Assembly (NCBI RefSeq): GCF_026343955.1
Contig: NZ_JAPKNI010000001.1
Span: 124,001 to 188,000, forward strand
Direction of reading: 5' to 3'
DNA: 64,000 bases
Source of the DNA: Kaistia defluvii
GTDB taxonomy: Bacteria; Pseudomonadota; Alphaproteobacteria; Rhizobiales; Kaistiaceae
The position numbers were made by a program, and so were the translations under genes. The notes beneath the pieces were generated by a model. That model did no database searches. It had not been told where the DNA came from and saw only the letters and a program-made list of their open reading frames with translations. This document shows positions 1 through 8,405 of this stretch, piece by piece. Position 1 is the stretch's first letter; every line of letters begins with the position of its first letter.

Positions 1-503
1 CCGTACAGCGTGCGATAGGCCTCGCGCGTGTCGGCGAAGTCAAGCAGCCGCTCCCGCCGCCCGCTTTCGAGCAGCGCCGAAAGCCGCGTTTCGATCGGCC
101 GGCGGCCATGCTCGCGCAAAAGCTGGCCGAGATCGGCCTCGCCGCGCTTGGCCTGGCCGATGGCGAGCCGGTTCAGCGCCAGCGACACGTCGCCGGCCAG
201 CACCTTCAGCAGGGTGGCGGCGATCCCGGTCAGCTGCGCAACCAGCGCCCCCCGGCCCGTCGAGCCGGACCCCGCAGGCTCTGCCTTCACCTTGCTCGAC
301 TGGAAGGTAATCATCGCCGCCAGCAGGCCGTCGCGATCGCCGAACCACTTGTAGAGGCTTTCCTTCGAGCAGTTCGCGGCACGCGCCACGCCCGCCGTCG
401 TCAGCGCCCGCTCACCCCCCTCGACCAGCAGGCCGAGCGCGCTTTCCAGAACGGCGTTCTGGCGCGGCGAATAAGCCTCGGCTGGGGGCAGTGTGTGGTT
501 CAT
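1..503 (-). CDS. TetR/AcrR family transcriptional regulator (3' end outside window)
   Basis: The frame runs open from an ATG at 503 off the left edge, so only about the first 167 codons are present. The N-terminal part reads as a TetR DNA-binding domain: a helix-turn-helix around residues 25-60 with TTAGVARAANCSKESLYKWF, followed by a variable ligand-binding region. The gene is divergent from a flavin monooxygenase, and a perfect 14-bp palindrome lies between them, the usual layout for a repressor controlling itself and its neighbour. The ligand is unknown. The family call is secure; the target is inferred. Confidence 0.88.
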   Translation of the reverse strand, partial: MNHTLPPAEAYSPRQNAVLESALGLLVEGGERALTTAGVARAANCSKESLYKWFGDRDGLLAAMITFQSSKVKAEPAGSGSTGRGALVAQLTGIAATLLKVLAGDVSLALNRLAIGQAKRGEADLGQLLREHGRRPIETRLSALLESGRRERLLDFADTREAYRTLY

Positions 504-562
504 GCGACTTCCGGAACGTCCTTGGCGGGAGACGGGCAACCCGCCTCATGCTGCGGTGCAGC

Positions 563-576
563 GTACCGTACGGTAC
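563..576. promoter_or_regulatory. Palindromic operator candidate for the TetR-family regulator
   Basis: GTACCGTACGGTAC is a perfect 14-bp palindrome, extended by flanking near-repeats (ACCGTACGGTACGG). It lies about 60 bp upstream of the tetR start and about 165 bp upstream of the monooxygenase. TetR-family operators are typically palindromes of this size in the divergent promoter region. Binding is inferred from position and symmetry only. Confidence 0.6.
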
Positions 577-739
577 GGTTCCAGTTGACTACAGCAAGCC
601 CCGGAAGCGGTCAAGCTTCCCGATCGCCGAAACGCGACAGCCCGTTCACCGGAAGCGGTCTGGACGGCCGGGCTTGCCGGGTTCATAGCCATGGGACACA
701 AGCGTCGCGCCCGTCCGAAGGCTGCCGCCGCGTCCGCCC

Positions 740-1792
740 ATGGAGAGACAATTGCAGAAGAAAATCGGCTTCCTTTCCTTCGGCCATTGGCAGGCCGCCC
801 GCGGCTCGCAGACGCGCACGGCGCAGGAATCCCTGCTCCAGGCGATCGATCTCGCCGTCGCCGCCGAGGAGATCGGCATCGATGGCGCCTATTTCCGCGT
901 CCACCATTTCGCACGCCAGGCGGCGGCCCCCTTCCCCGTGCTGGCGGCGATCGCGGCGCGGACCAAGCGCATCGAGTTCGGCACTGCCGTCGTCGACATG
1001 CGCTACGAGAACCCGCTCTACATGGCCGAGGAGGCCGCGGCGACCGACCTGATCGGCGACGGAAGGCTGCAGCTTGGCATCAGCCGCGGCTCGCCCGAGC
1101 CGGCCGAGCGCGGCTGGGAGGCCTTCGGCTATGATTCCGGCGACGATCTGAGCGGCGCCGACCTCGCCCGTACCCACACCGAGCTGTTCCGCGCCGCGAT
1201 CAAGGGCGCCGGCATCGCCAAGGCCGACCTGAAGATGACCGGCATGAACGGCCGGCTGGCGATCCAGCCACAATCGGCCGGCCTGCCGGAGCGCATCTGG
1301 TGGGGCGCCGGCACGCGCAAGACGGCGGTGTGGACCGCCGAGCAGGGCATGAACCTGATGAGTTCGACCCTGCTTTCGGAAGATACCGGCGTGCCGTTCA
1401 GCGAGTTGCAGGCCGAGCAGATCCAGCTCTATCGCGACGCCTGGAAGGCGGCCGGCTGGCAGCATGAGCCGCGCGTGTCGGTCTCACGCAGCGTGATGCC
1501 GATCGTCGATGACATCGACCGGATGTATTTCGGCGCCCGCGACGGCTCGGACCAGGACCAGGTCGGCTATCTCGGCGGCGGCATCGCCCGCTTCGGCAAG
1601 AGCTATATCGGCGCGCCGGACGTGATCGCGGCCGAACTGGCCAAGGACCAGGCCGTGCTCGACGCCGACACGCTGCTGCTGACGGTGCCGAACCAGCTCG
1701 GCGTCGCGTACAATGCCAAGTTGCTGAAGGCCATCGCCGACCACATCGCGCCGGCGATCGGCTGGAAGCGCGCGGAGGTGGAGCCGGCATAG
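740..1792 (+). CDS. LLM-class flavin-dependent oxidoreductase (luciferase-like monooxygenase)
   Basis: This 350-residue protein has the bacterial-luciferase TIM-barrel pattern: an N-terminal strand (IGFLSFGHW), the segment GAYFRVHHF, the FMN-site-like segment RIEFGTAVVDMRYENPLYMAEE, and GRLQLGISRGSPEP. Family members use FMNH2 and O2 to oxidise small organic substrates; the substrate here is unknown. An in-frame TTG at 752 has GGAGAG (742-747) about 4 bases upstream, so the true start may be four codons after the ATG used here. It is probably controlled by the divergent TetR regulator. Confidence 0.87.
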   Translation: MERQLQKKIGFLSFGHWQAARGSQTRTAQESLLQAIDLAVAAEEIGIDGAYFRVHHFARQAAAPFPVLAAIAARTKRIEFGTAVVDMRYENPLYMAEEAAATDLIGDGRLQLGISRGSPEPAERGWEAFGYDSGDDLSGADLARTHTELFRAAIKGAGIAKADLKMTGMNGRLAIQPQSAGLPERIWWGAGTRKTAVWTAEQGMNLMSSTLLSEDTGVPFSELQAEQIQLYRDAWKAAGWQHEPRVSVSRSVMPIVDDIDRMYFGARDGSDQDQVGYLGGGIARFGKSYIGAPDVIAAELAKDQAVLDADTLLLTVPNQLGVAYNAKLLKAIADHIAPAIGWKRAEVEPA

Positions 1793-1877
1793 CCGACACC
1801 CCACACAACCGCCGTCGACGGCACGTATCCAAGGTGGCGGTGGATAGGTTCCACACGCGCTTCCGCGACCTTGTGAC

Positions 1878-3215
1878 ATGCGCTACCGGTGGATTGACTT
1901 CAATCTTGAGGAATCGCTGCGGGACAGCATGCCTACGCCCCGACCCTTGGTGATCGTGATCATGCCGCCTTGGCCCAGAGGGGGAAGCGCCAACCTCTTC
2001 GAGGCCTCCGTAGCCGCCTATTCCGCGTCCGGGCGCGACGTTTACGCGCTCCTGGCGCCGGACAATCCGGCCAACGTCACGTGCGAGGCAGATCGGCGCT
2101 TCATGCTCGGCCAGATGTCGTTTTCAACGGCGATTGGCGTGGGCTTTCTCGTTCCCCCCTCGGCCTACCGCGCCCGCCTGCAGCGCAAGGTCCATCGCCT
2201 GCTCGGCCGCCGGCGAACCGCCATCGACTTCTGGGCCGCGAGCGTGGCGGCCCGGCAGCTTCCCGCCGAGCTCGAGATGCTGCTGCGCGAACGGCCCGTC
2301 GAGATCATCCACATCCACCACTGCTGGAACTTGAGGCTCGCGGCGCGGCTCGCCGCCGAAGCCGGCCGGCGATGGGGCAAGCGACCGAAGCTGGTCTGCG
2401 AAACCCATGATGTCCAGAGCGCTAACAAGGACGTGATCGCCGGCAGCCTGTGGCTGAATCCGAAGACCGACGTCTCCGCGCTGATCGCCTCCGAGATCCG
2501 CCTGTGCCAACTGGCGGATCTGCTGCTCCACATCAATGCCAGGGACGAGCAGGTCTTCCGCGAGCGCCTTCCGGCCTTGCGCCATGCCCTTGTCGAGCCG
2601 ACCATCTCCCCTTCGACGGAAGCAGCGCTGTCGACCCTGCGCCGCCAGACGGCGCCGCCGGAAGGCAAGCTCGTCTACATCGCGACCGACAATTACTGGA
2701 ACGTCGAGACGACGGTCTGGATCCTGGAGAGCGTCATTCCGCTCGCGCCCCGGCTTCGCGACCACATCCGGATCTACGGCCAGATTGGCGAAGGCGTTCG
2801 CCGCATCCGGCCGGACCTGTTCAACGCCAACGAGACACTCTTTCCCGGCTCCGTCGGGGCGGTCACCGAGGCCTATTCCGGCGCCAAGGGGATCCTGGTC
2901 CCGGCGCTCGGGGGAAGTGGCTCCTCGATCAAGCTATTGGAAGGTCTCTGCTCGGGCCTTCCCATGCTGGGGACATCCGCGGTCGTCCGCGGCCTGAGCC
3001 CCTATCAACTCGCCCGCATTCCGGTCCGCATCCATGACGACGCCGCCGCCTTCGCCCAGGCCGCGCTCGAGATCGTGGACGGAGCCTTCGGCCCCAGCGC
3101 CGAGGGCACGGAGATCTTCGATCGGCATTTCTCCAATACCGCCTACAAGGCACGGCTCAGCGCGATACTGGAGCTTGACCGCGCCAGCCGCGAGACTGGG
3201 ATAGCCGCCGTCTGA
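1878..3215 (+). CDS. Glycosyltransferase, GT-B fold (GT4-like)
   Basis: The 445-residue product shows the two-domain GT-B arrangement: an N-terminal domain with LVIVIMPPWPRGGSANLFEA, a middle segment KLVCETHDVQSANKD, and a C-terminal nucleotide-sugar domain with GSGSSIKLLEGLCSGLPMLG, the glycine/glutamate pattern of GT4 enzymes. Such proteins transfer activated sugars to surface polysaccharides or glycolipids; acceptor and donor cannot be told. Ribosome-binding signals are poor at 1878; an internal ATG at 1929 with GGGAC just upstream is an alternative start. The 3' end overlaps the convergent family-2 glycosyltransferase by 59 bp. Confidence 0.78.
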   Translation: MRYRWIDFNLEESLRDSMPTPRPLVIVIMPPWPRGGSANLFEASVAAYSASGRDVYALLAPDNPANVTCEADRRFMLGQMSFSTAIGVGFLVPPSAYRARLQRKVHRLLGRRRTAIDFWAASVAARQLPAELEMLLRERPVEIIHIHHCWNLRLAARLAAEAGRRWGKRPKLVCETHDVQSANKDVIAGSLWLNPKTDVSALIASEIRLCQLADLLLHINARDEQVFRERLPALRHALVEPTISPSTEAALSTLRRQTAPPEGKLVYIATDNYWNVETTVWILESVIPLAPRLRDHIRIYGQIGEGVRRIRPDLFNANETLFPGSVGAVTEAYSGAKGILVPALGGSGSSIKLLEGLCSGLPMLGTSAVVRGLSPYQLARIPVRIHDDAAAFAQAALEIVDGAFGPSAEGTEIFDRHFSNTAYKARLSAILELDRASRETGIAAV

Positions 3216-4089
3216 AGCGCCGACGCTTCTTCCAGAGAAACCGGCGCCATCCGGCTCGTGCGGCCAGCAGGGACAGTCCGCCCGCCTGCAGGGTTCGCCG
3301 CGCCACCGCCCAGCGCTCGATCATGATCACGCAGATCGCGTCATATCGCGCGCGGCGGGTATCGGTCGGCAGCGCGGCGATCATCCGCTCCATCTGGTCG
3401 GCCCAGATCCAGTAATCTCTGGCGCTGGCAAGCGAGACGCTCATGGCATCGCCGTCCACGGTCGTTGCTGTCCGCTGGTGCACGATCACGGGCGCGCCGC
3501 CGGAATGCAGGAACGGTCCCTGGACGGCGACGCCGAACAGAAGCTTGCCGTCCTCGCCGGTTCGCCATAGCGCGTCGAAGCCGCCGGCCTTTCGGAAGCT
3601 GGACAAGCGGAAGACGCAGCACTGCACCAGCCCCCCGCCATTCTCCAGGACGAACAGAAAGGGATCGGCCGCGAACCGGCTCATGTCGTCCAGAGCATAG
3701 GGAAGCCCGTCCCGGAATGTCTGGCGATCGACAACGGCCCCGACCGCATCTGGCCGCTCGGCCAGTCTTTCCGCGCAACCCGAGAGAAAATCCGCCGGCC
3801 ATTCGTCATCCGAATCGAGAAAGGCGACGTAGGCGACATCCTCGGCGATCCGCGCCGCTCCCGCATTGCGCGCGGCTGCGGGCCCGCCATTGGGGATCGT
3901 GACCACGTCCCAGGCGAAGCGGGCATTTTCCGTCAGCCAGCGCCGAGCCGACTGGGCGGTATCATCCTGGGACCCATCGTCCACGACGATCACCCGGGAA
4001 GGCGGATGCGACTGAGCGTTGACGCTCGCCAGCGCCCGCCGGATCAGGCCGGGTCGATTGTAGACAGGAATCACGACGGCGACATTCAT
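3157..4089 (-). CDS. Glycosyltransferase family 2 (GT-A fold)
   Basis: Starting at the ATG at 4089 (AGGAG about 12 bases upstream) the protein has 310 residues and opens with MNVAVVIPVYNRPGLIRRAL, the classic GT2 N-terminus. VVDDGS (about residues 35-40) and FLDSDDEW (about 91-97) are the nucleotide-binding and DxD metal motifs. The upstream extension to 4164 has no such features and was dropped. It likely transfers a sugar to a cell-surface glycan together with the convergent GT-B enzyme. The acceptor is unknown. The C-terminus is arginine-rich and basic. Confidence 0.88.
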   Translation of the reverse strand: MNVAVVIPVYNRPGLIRRALASVNAQSHPPSRVIVVDDGSQDDTAQSARRWLTENARFAWDVVTIPNGGPAAARNAGAARIAEDVAYVAFLDSDDEWPADFLSGCAERLAERPDAVGAVVDRQTFRDGLPYALDDMSRFAADPFLFVLENGGGLVQCCVFRLSSFRKAGGFDALWRTGEDGKLLFGVAVQGPFLHSGGAPVIVHQRTATTVDGDAMSVSLASARDYWIWADQMERMIAALPTDTRRARYDAICVIMIERWAVARRTLQAGGLSLLAARAGWRRFLWKKRRRFRRRLSQSRGWRGQAPVSR

Positions 4090-4234
4090 TCCATGGCCCA
4101 ACTCCTGAACCGATTGCCCGGATTGCAGGTTCGCGTCGCGAGACGATCCGGCAGACCGATCCAAGCCCCTCCCCTTACAAGGAAGGCCGCATCCTGCGAT
4201 GCGACCCTCGTCGTCTTTCCGTTTTCCGGAAGCG

Positions 4235-4774
4235 TCAGGTGGCGTCCGGGCCGCGCGTGATGGCGGCGACGCCGGTGCGCGAGACCTCGACCAGGCCCAG
4301 CGGCTGCATCAGCAGGATGAACTGGTCCAGCTTGTCGGTGCGGCCGGTCAGCTCGAACACGAAGCTCTCCGTCGTCGCGTCGATGACGCGGGCGCGGAAC
4401 GCGTCGGCGAGGCGCAGCGCCTCGACCCGGTCGTCGCCGGCGCCGCGCACCTTGATCAGCAGCAGTTCGCGCTCGATCGCCTTGCCGGTGACGGTCAGGT
4501 CGATGACCCGGTGCACCGGCACCATGCGCTCCAGCTGCGCCTTGATCTGCTCGATCACCTGGGGCGGGCCCATCGTCACGACGGTGATGCGCGAGCGATG
4601 CTTCTCGTGCTCGGTCTCCGAGACGGTCAGGCTCTCGATATTGTAGCCGCGCCCCGAGAACAGGCCGATGACGCGGGCTAGGACGCCCGGCTCGTTGTCG
4701 ACAAGCACCGACAGCGTGTGCTGCTCGGTCTTATCCTTGCCTTCCTTGATCGCGTAGACGGATCCAGGCTGCAT
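4235..4774 (-). CDS. ilvH: Acetolactate synthase small (regulatory) subunit
   Basis: This 179-residue protein is the regulatory subunit of acetohydroxyacid synthase, the first common enzyme of valine, leucine and isoleucine synthesis. An N-terminal ACT domain (HTLSVLVDNEPGVLARVIGLF, then GRGYNIESLTVSETE) binds valine, and the C-terminal half carries the family's second domain (ELTGRTDKLDQFILLMQPLG). The start at 4774 has GGAGAA 6 bases upstream; the longer frame to 4828 runs into an intergenic repeat. It lies downstream of ilvB on the same strand with a palindromic element between them, so it should share the ilvB attenuator. Confidence 0.95.
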   Translation of the reverse strand: MQPGSVYAIKEGKDKTEQHTLSVLVDNEPGVLARVIGLFSGRGYNIESLTVSETEHEKHRSRITVVTMGPPQVIEQIKAQLERMVPVHRVIDLTVTGKAIERELLLIKVRGAGDDRVEALRLADAFRARVIDATTESFVFELTGRTDKLDQFILLMQPLGLVEVSRTGVAAITRGPDAT

Positions 4775-4817
4775 TTTGTTCTCCGCTTCTTCTTGTTCTG
4801 TCTGTCCGGGACGAAGC

Positions 4818-4944
4818 AAGCCCCTCACCCAACCCTCTCCCGCAAGCGGGCGAGGGCTATTCCGCCGGCGCCCTTCATCGACCTCGTGGCCGACTGGTGA
4901 GCGCCCCCTCGCCCGCTTGCGGGAGAGGGTCGGGGTGAGGGTCT
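4818..4944. repeat. Palindromic intergenic element, copy A
   Basis: Two outer arms of about 40 bases face each other. The left arm begins AAGCCCCTCACCC and holds the small hairpin CCCGCAAGCGGG; the right arm ends GGTGAGGGTCTT and holds CCCGCTTGCGGG. About 45 bases separate them. The same arms occur at 8406-8536 and 12818-12966. The element fills most of the ilvB-ilvH gap, so it would be transcribed inside the operon and could fold into a long stem affecting ilvH mRNA level. Confidence 0.82.
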
Positions 4945-4956
4945 TCCTGTCCAGCC

Positions 4957-6723
4957 CTAGACCAGTGCCTTGCCGGCCGCATCGATCGCATTGGCGATCG
5001 CCTCGTCCGTCGCGTCTTCCGGCAGCAGCATCTCGTTATGCGCCTTGCCCGAGGGGATCATCGGGAAGCAGTTGGCGAGATTGGCCACGCGGCAGTCGAA
5101 CAGCACCGGCCCCCTGGCCGCGATCATCGCGTCGATCGCGCCTTCGAGCTCCGATGCCTTCTCGCAACGCATGCCGATGGCGCCGTAGGCTTCGGCCAGC
5201 TTGACGAAATCGGGCAGCGAATCCGTATAGGAATGCGACAGCCGGTTGCCATGCAGCAGCTGCTGCCACTGGCGCACCATGCCCATATACTGGTTGTTCA
5301 GGATGAACACCTTGACGGGCAGTTCATGCTGGATCGCCGTGGACAGTTCCTGGATGTTCATCAGGATCGAGGCGTCGCCGGCAATGTCGATGCAGAGCGC
5401 GTCGCGATGCGCCGTCTGCGCGCCGATCGCCGCCGGCAGGCCATAGCCCATCGTGCCCAGTCCGCCCGAGGTCATCCAGCGGTTCGGCTCGTCGAAGCCG
5501 AAATACTGCGCCGCCCACATCTGGTGCTGGCCGACTTCCGTCGAGATGTAGACGTCCTTGCCCCGCGTCCGCTCATAGAGCGTGCGGATCGCGTGCTGCG
5601 GCAGGATCGTCTCGCTGTTCTGGCGGAAGCCGAGGCTGTTGCGCGCGCGCCAGCGGTCGATTTCGCCCCACCAGCTCTTCAGCGCCGCCTTGTCGGGCTT
5701 GTGGCCGGCCGATTTCCAGGCCGCCAGCATCGCCTTCAGCACATGCGCGACGTCGCCGACAATGCCGATGTCGACGCGGACGTTCTTGTTGATCGAGGAT
5801 GGATCGATGTCGATATGGATCTTCTTCGAGCCGGGCGAGAAGCCGTCGAGGCGGCCGGTGATGCGGTCGTCGAAGCGCGCGCCGACATTGATCATGACGT
5901 CGCAGTCATGCATCGCATTGTTGGCTTCATAGGTGCCGTGCATGCCGAGCATGCCGAGCCACTGCTTGTCGGTCGCCGGGAACGCGCCGAGGCCCATCAG
6001 CGTCGACGTGACCGGGAAGCCGGTCAGATGCGCCAGCTCGCGCAGCAGCTGCGAAGCCTCGGGGCCGGAATTGATGACGCCGCCGCCGGTATAGAAGATC
6101 GGCTTCTTCGCCCTGGCGATCATCTCGACGGCAGCCAGGATCGACGCCGGGTCGCCCTCGACCTGCGGGCGATAGGTCTTGTGCTCGACGCGGGTCGGGC
6201 CCTGATAGGTGCCAGTGGCGAACTGGACGTCCTTCGGAATGTCGACGACGACCGGGCCCGGGCGGCCCGAGCGCGCGACATAGAAGGCCTCGTGCAGGAT
6301 GCGGCCGAGATCGTTGACGTCCTTGACCAGCCAGTTGTGCTTGGTGCAGGGGCGCGTGATGCCCACGGTATCGGCCTCCTGGAAGGCGTCCGAGCCGATC
6401 AGGTGCGTCGCGACCTGGCCGGTGATGCAGACCATGGGGATCGAATCCATCAGGGCGTCGGTCAGCGGCGTCACCATGTTGGTGGCGCCGGGGCCGGAGG
6501 TGACGAGCGCGACGCCGACCTTGCCGGTGGAGCGGGCATAGCCTTCGGCCGAATGCCCGGCGCCGCCTTCCTGGCGGACGAGGATGTGCTGGACCTTGTC
6601 CTGCTGGAACAGCTCGTCGTAGATCGGCAGTACAGCGCCGCCGGGATAGCCGAAGAGGTGCTCCACGCCCTGGTCGATCAATGCCTGAACGACCATCTCT
6701 GCGCCGGTCATCTGCCGTGTCAT
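4957..6723 (-). CDS. ilvB: Acetolactate synthase large (catalytic) subunit
   Basis: The 588-residue product is the thiamine-diphosphate- and FAD-dependent catalytic subunit that condenses pyruvate with pyruvate or 2-oxobutyrate. Visible are the N-terminal MTGAEMVVQALIDQGVEHLF, the catalytic glutamate in LVRQEGGAGHSAEGYA (about residue 52), the substrate-site segment SGPGATNMVTPLTDA and the ThDP/Mg motif GDASILMNIQEL. The start at 6723 (or 6726) is preceded by GGAGCGAA. The upstream ATG at 6810 lies inside the attenuator hairpin and is not credible. Expression is probably controlled by the leader peptide and terminator upstream. Confidence 0.96.
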   Translation of the reverse strand: MTRQMTGAEMVVQALIDQGVEHLFGYPGGAVLPIYDELFQQDKVQHILVRQEGGAGHSAEGYARSTGKVGVALVTSGPGATNMVTPLTDALMDSIPMVCITGQVATHLIGSDAFQEADTVGITRPCTKHNWLVKDVNDLGRILHEAFYVARSGRPGPVVVDIPKDVQFATGTYQGPTRVEHKTYRPQVEGDPASILAAVEMIARAKKPIFYTGGGVINSGPEASQLLRELAHLTGFPVTSTLMGLGAFPATDKQWLGMLGMHGTYEANNAMHDCDVMINVGARFDDRITGRLDGFSPGSKKIHIDIDPSSINKNVRVDIGIVGDVAHVLKAMLAAWKSAGHKPDKAALKSWWGEIDRWRARNSLGFRQNSETILPQHAIRTLYERTRGKDVYISTEVGQHQMWAAQYFGFDEPNRWMTSGGLGTMGYGLPAAIGAQTAHRDALCIDIAGDASILMNIQELSTAIQHELPVKVFILNNQYMGMVRQWQQLLHGNRLSHSYTDSLPDFVKLAEAYGAIGMRCEKASELEGAIDAMIAARGPVLFDCRVANLANCFPMIPSGKAHNEMLLPEDATDEAIANAIDAAGKALV

Positions 6724-6786
6724 CATTTCGCTCCGTCGCGGACGCTCATCGCCGGGTCCGCCTTTTGTCAGTTCCATCAAGCCAAT

Positions 6787-6808
6787 AAAAAAGGCCCTCT
6801 CGGGGCCC
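6787..6808 (-). terminator. Rho-independent attenuator terminator of ilvBH
   Basis: On the minus strand GGCCC-CGAGA-GGGCC is followed by six T's, giving an intrinsic terminator roughly 65 bases before the ilvB start and after the leader peptide. Directly 5' of it an 11-bp stem (6848-6858 with 6815-6825, one G-U pair) can form; its 5' arm overlaps the last leader codons. This is the layout of translation-coupled attenuation; the exact alternative pairing has not been worked out. Confidence 0.8.
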
Positions 6809-6845
6809 ATTTTCGCGCACTACCTATCGTGACGGCTTTAGACCA

Positions 6846-6890
6846 TCAGGCAGTGCGCTCTCTAAGTACAATAACGTCGCGGCGGATCAT
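6846..6890 (-). CDS. ilv operon leader peptide (attenuation)
   Basis: A 14-codon frame, ATG at 6890 to TGA at 6846, reads MIRRDVIVLRERTA. Four consecutive branched-chain codons (Val, Ile, Val, Leu) sit in the middle, exactly where a ribosome would stall when charged branched-chain tRNAs are scarce. GAGG lies about 9 bases before the ATG. A stem-loop and an intrinsic terminator follow. Leader-peptide attenuation of ilv genes is established in proteobacteria; this instance is read from the sequence. Confidence 0.85.
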   Translation of the reverse strand: MIRRDVIVLRERTA

Positions 6891-6919
6891 GTCCGGGCCC
6901 CTCGAATTGAATTCGCCGG

Positions 6920-6948
6920 AACATGGCGCAGCGCCGGGGAGCCGTCAA
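6920..6948 (-). promoter_or_regulatory. Candidate promoter of the ilv leader transcript
   Basis: On the minus strand TTGACG (6948-6943) and CATGTT (6925-6920) are separated by 17 bases. The -35 is near consensus and the -10 is weak. The predicted start near 6913 lies about 20 bases before the leader-peptide ATG. Confidence 0.45.
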
Positions 6949-7023
6949 CCCCCGGAGAAGAAAATTGCGCAAAAGGGGTGTTTGGATTGCGGGAAATTAG
7001 GGGGAGTCGTGGCCTCAGTTCCC

Positions 7024-7596
7024 TCAGATTAGCGCTTCAGCACGTGCATCCCGAGACTCGCTCATCAAATAGTCAAGATCAGCGCCATCCCCACTCCGGC
7101 CACCATCGACAGATATAGTCTTTGACCTTCCTATCTCTTTCTGAGCAAGCGAGACAAAATTCATCAGACAGTCTTTCGAGATCTCGCCCATTATAAATCT
7201 CTCTTCCTCGCTGGCTTGTACCCAAGCAGCAGAAATCTGATGCGCGACTACAATGTGATCAAGAATTTCAGGACGGTATCCGCGGTATGCCGAAGGCTTT
7301 TCAGAGCCCCAATCATTAATTACCTCATTCATGAATAACAGGCGCCCCTGCTCGATTAATATCGATGTGCGGAACATGATCTCAATAATTCTGGCGCGTG
7401 TCAGTTGATCCTCCAATTGAAGCGACCTAGGCGAACTAATCAATACCAGGGATTGCAACACAGAAATCACCTCGTTCGACCATGAAAACACGTCCCCAGT
7501 TCGCAATTCAGCGCGCTGACGTTCTTGCCACACCCAGACAAGCCCCACTATGCCAACCAGAACAGATATGACCGATACGAAAATCTCCAAGTTCAT
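7024..7596 (-). CDS. Hypothetical protein with one N-terminal membrane segment
   Basis: I do not recognise a family. The 190-residue product begins with a hydrophobic segment (IFVSVISVLVGIVGLVWVW, about residues 5-23), followed by a mostly helical cytoplasmic part rich in charged residues. Base composition is clearly more AT-rich than all neighbours, with AAT, TTA and ATA codons common, which suggests recent acquisition. GGAGGGG abuts the ATG at 7596, so an in-frame TTG two codons later has better ribosome spacing. It lies between ilvB and miaA with no functional partner in view. Confidence 0.68.
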   Translation of the reverse strand: MNLEIFVSVISVLVGIVGLVWVWQERQRAELRTGDVFSWSNEVISVLQSLVLISSPRSLQLEDQLTRARIIEIMFRTSILIEQGRLLFMNEVINDWGSEKPSAYRGYRPEILDHIVVAHQISAAWVQASEEERFIMGEISKDCLMNFVSLAQKEIGRSKTISVDGGRSGDGADLDYLMSESRDARAEALI

Positions 7597-7694
7597 CCCC
7601 TCCGAGCCGCTTCAAGATCGATACCGAACAACCTAGAGCCGGTCGGGCTCAAGTCGCAAATCTCCCAACACATTTTCAACGACTCAACCAAGAT

Positions 7695-8297
7695 CTACCG
7701 CAAATCCGCCTCCGGATAGGCCCGGCTGACCTGGCAGCGGGTGGTGCCCGAGCAGAGGAACAGGAGCGTGCCGTCCGGCCAGCAGGGTTCGGCGGCGAAG
7801 CGGGCCTCGGGCACCATGACGACCAGCAGGCGGAAGGCGATGGCGCCGGAGCCGTCGGCCGGCAGCGCCGCATAGACGCCGAGGCGGTCGCCGCCGGCGC
7901 GCTGGATCGATCCGGCGAAGATGGCGCCGCGATCGATGCGGCCGCCGACCCGGTCGATGCCGGCCTTGCAGAGGCGAAAGCCCGGCGGGGTCTCGAAGGC
8001 GGCATAGAAGCTGTTGCCGCGCCGGCGCAGGATTTTCGCCGTGCCGCGATAGGGGCCGGCGACGAGCATCGGCTTCAGGAAGCGCGTCGCCGCGCGGGCC
8101 GGATCGGGATCGTCGCCGCAATCGAAGCCGAGCGCCCGGCAGCCGGAAGCGGCCCGCTCCGGATCGAGCTCGCGCCAGCCCTCGACGCGCCGGGCGGGAC
8201 TGCCGAGGCGAAATTCCTCGAGATAGACGCGCGCCGCCTCCCCGGCCGAAGCGCCGTTCGCCAGCAACCACAGGAGGAGGCCAATGCAGCTGCGCAT
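7695..8297 (-). CDS. Hypothetical secreted protein
   Basis: The 200-residue product starts MRSCIGLLLWLLANGASAGE, a clear Sec signal peptide with a likely cleavage after ASA. The mature part has five cysteines, including C-x(6)-C (CRALGFDC) and C-x(6)-C near the C-terminus (CSGTTRC), which could form disulfides in the periplasm. No family recognised. The ATG at 8297 has GAGG 6 bases upstream; a GTG at 8303 is also in frame. It is downstream of opgG on the same strand but separated by a palindromic element. Confidence 0.66.
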   Translation of the reverse strand: MRSCIGLLLWLLANGASAGEAARVYLEEFRLGSPARRVEGWRELDPERAASGCRALGFDCGDDPDPARAATRFLKPMLVAGPYRGTAKILRRRGNSFYAAFETPPGFRLCKAGIDRVGGRIDRGAIFAGSIQRAGGDRLGVYAALPADGSGAIAFRLLVVMVPEARFAAEPCWPDGTLLFLCSGTTRCQVSRAYPEADLR

Positions 8298-8405
8298 GTT
8301 CACCCTCGCGCCTATTTTAGCGCGATTGGGGCCGGATTAGGCTTCTTAATTCAGGGAAGGCAGGAGGCAGGCGCGGCGGCGGTCTCCGGGATTGCGTGGG
8401 GAAGA

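Noticed and set aside
4829-4956. Palindromic ilvB-ilvH gap as a transcription terminator
   Set aside because: The arms recur at unrelated sites and there is no T-run on the minus strand, so it is better called a dispersed repeat.
6724-6810. N-terminal extension of ilvB to ATG 6810
   Set aside because: That ATG lies within the attenuator hairpin, lacks a ribosome site and encodes no family sequence; GGAG precedes the codons at 6726/6723.
5038-7032. 664-codon open frame on the plus strand opposite ilvB
   Set aside because: It is antisense to a clearly real ilvB, with biased composition typical of a high-GC shadow frame and no recognisable domains.
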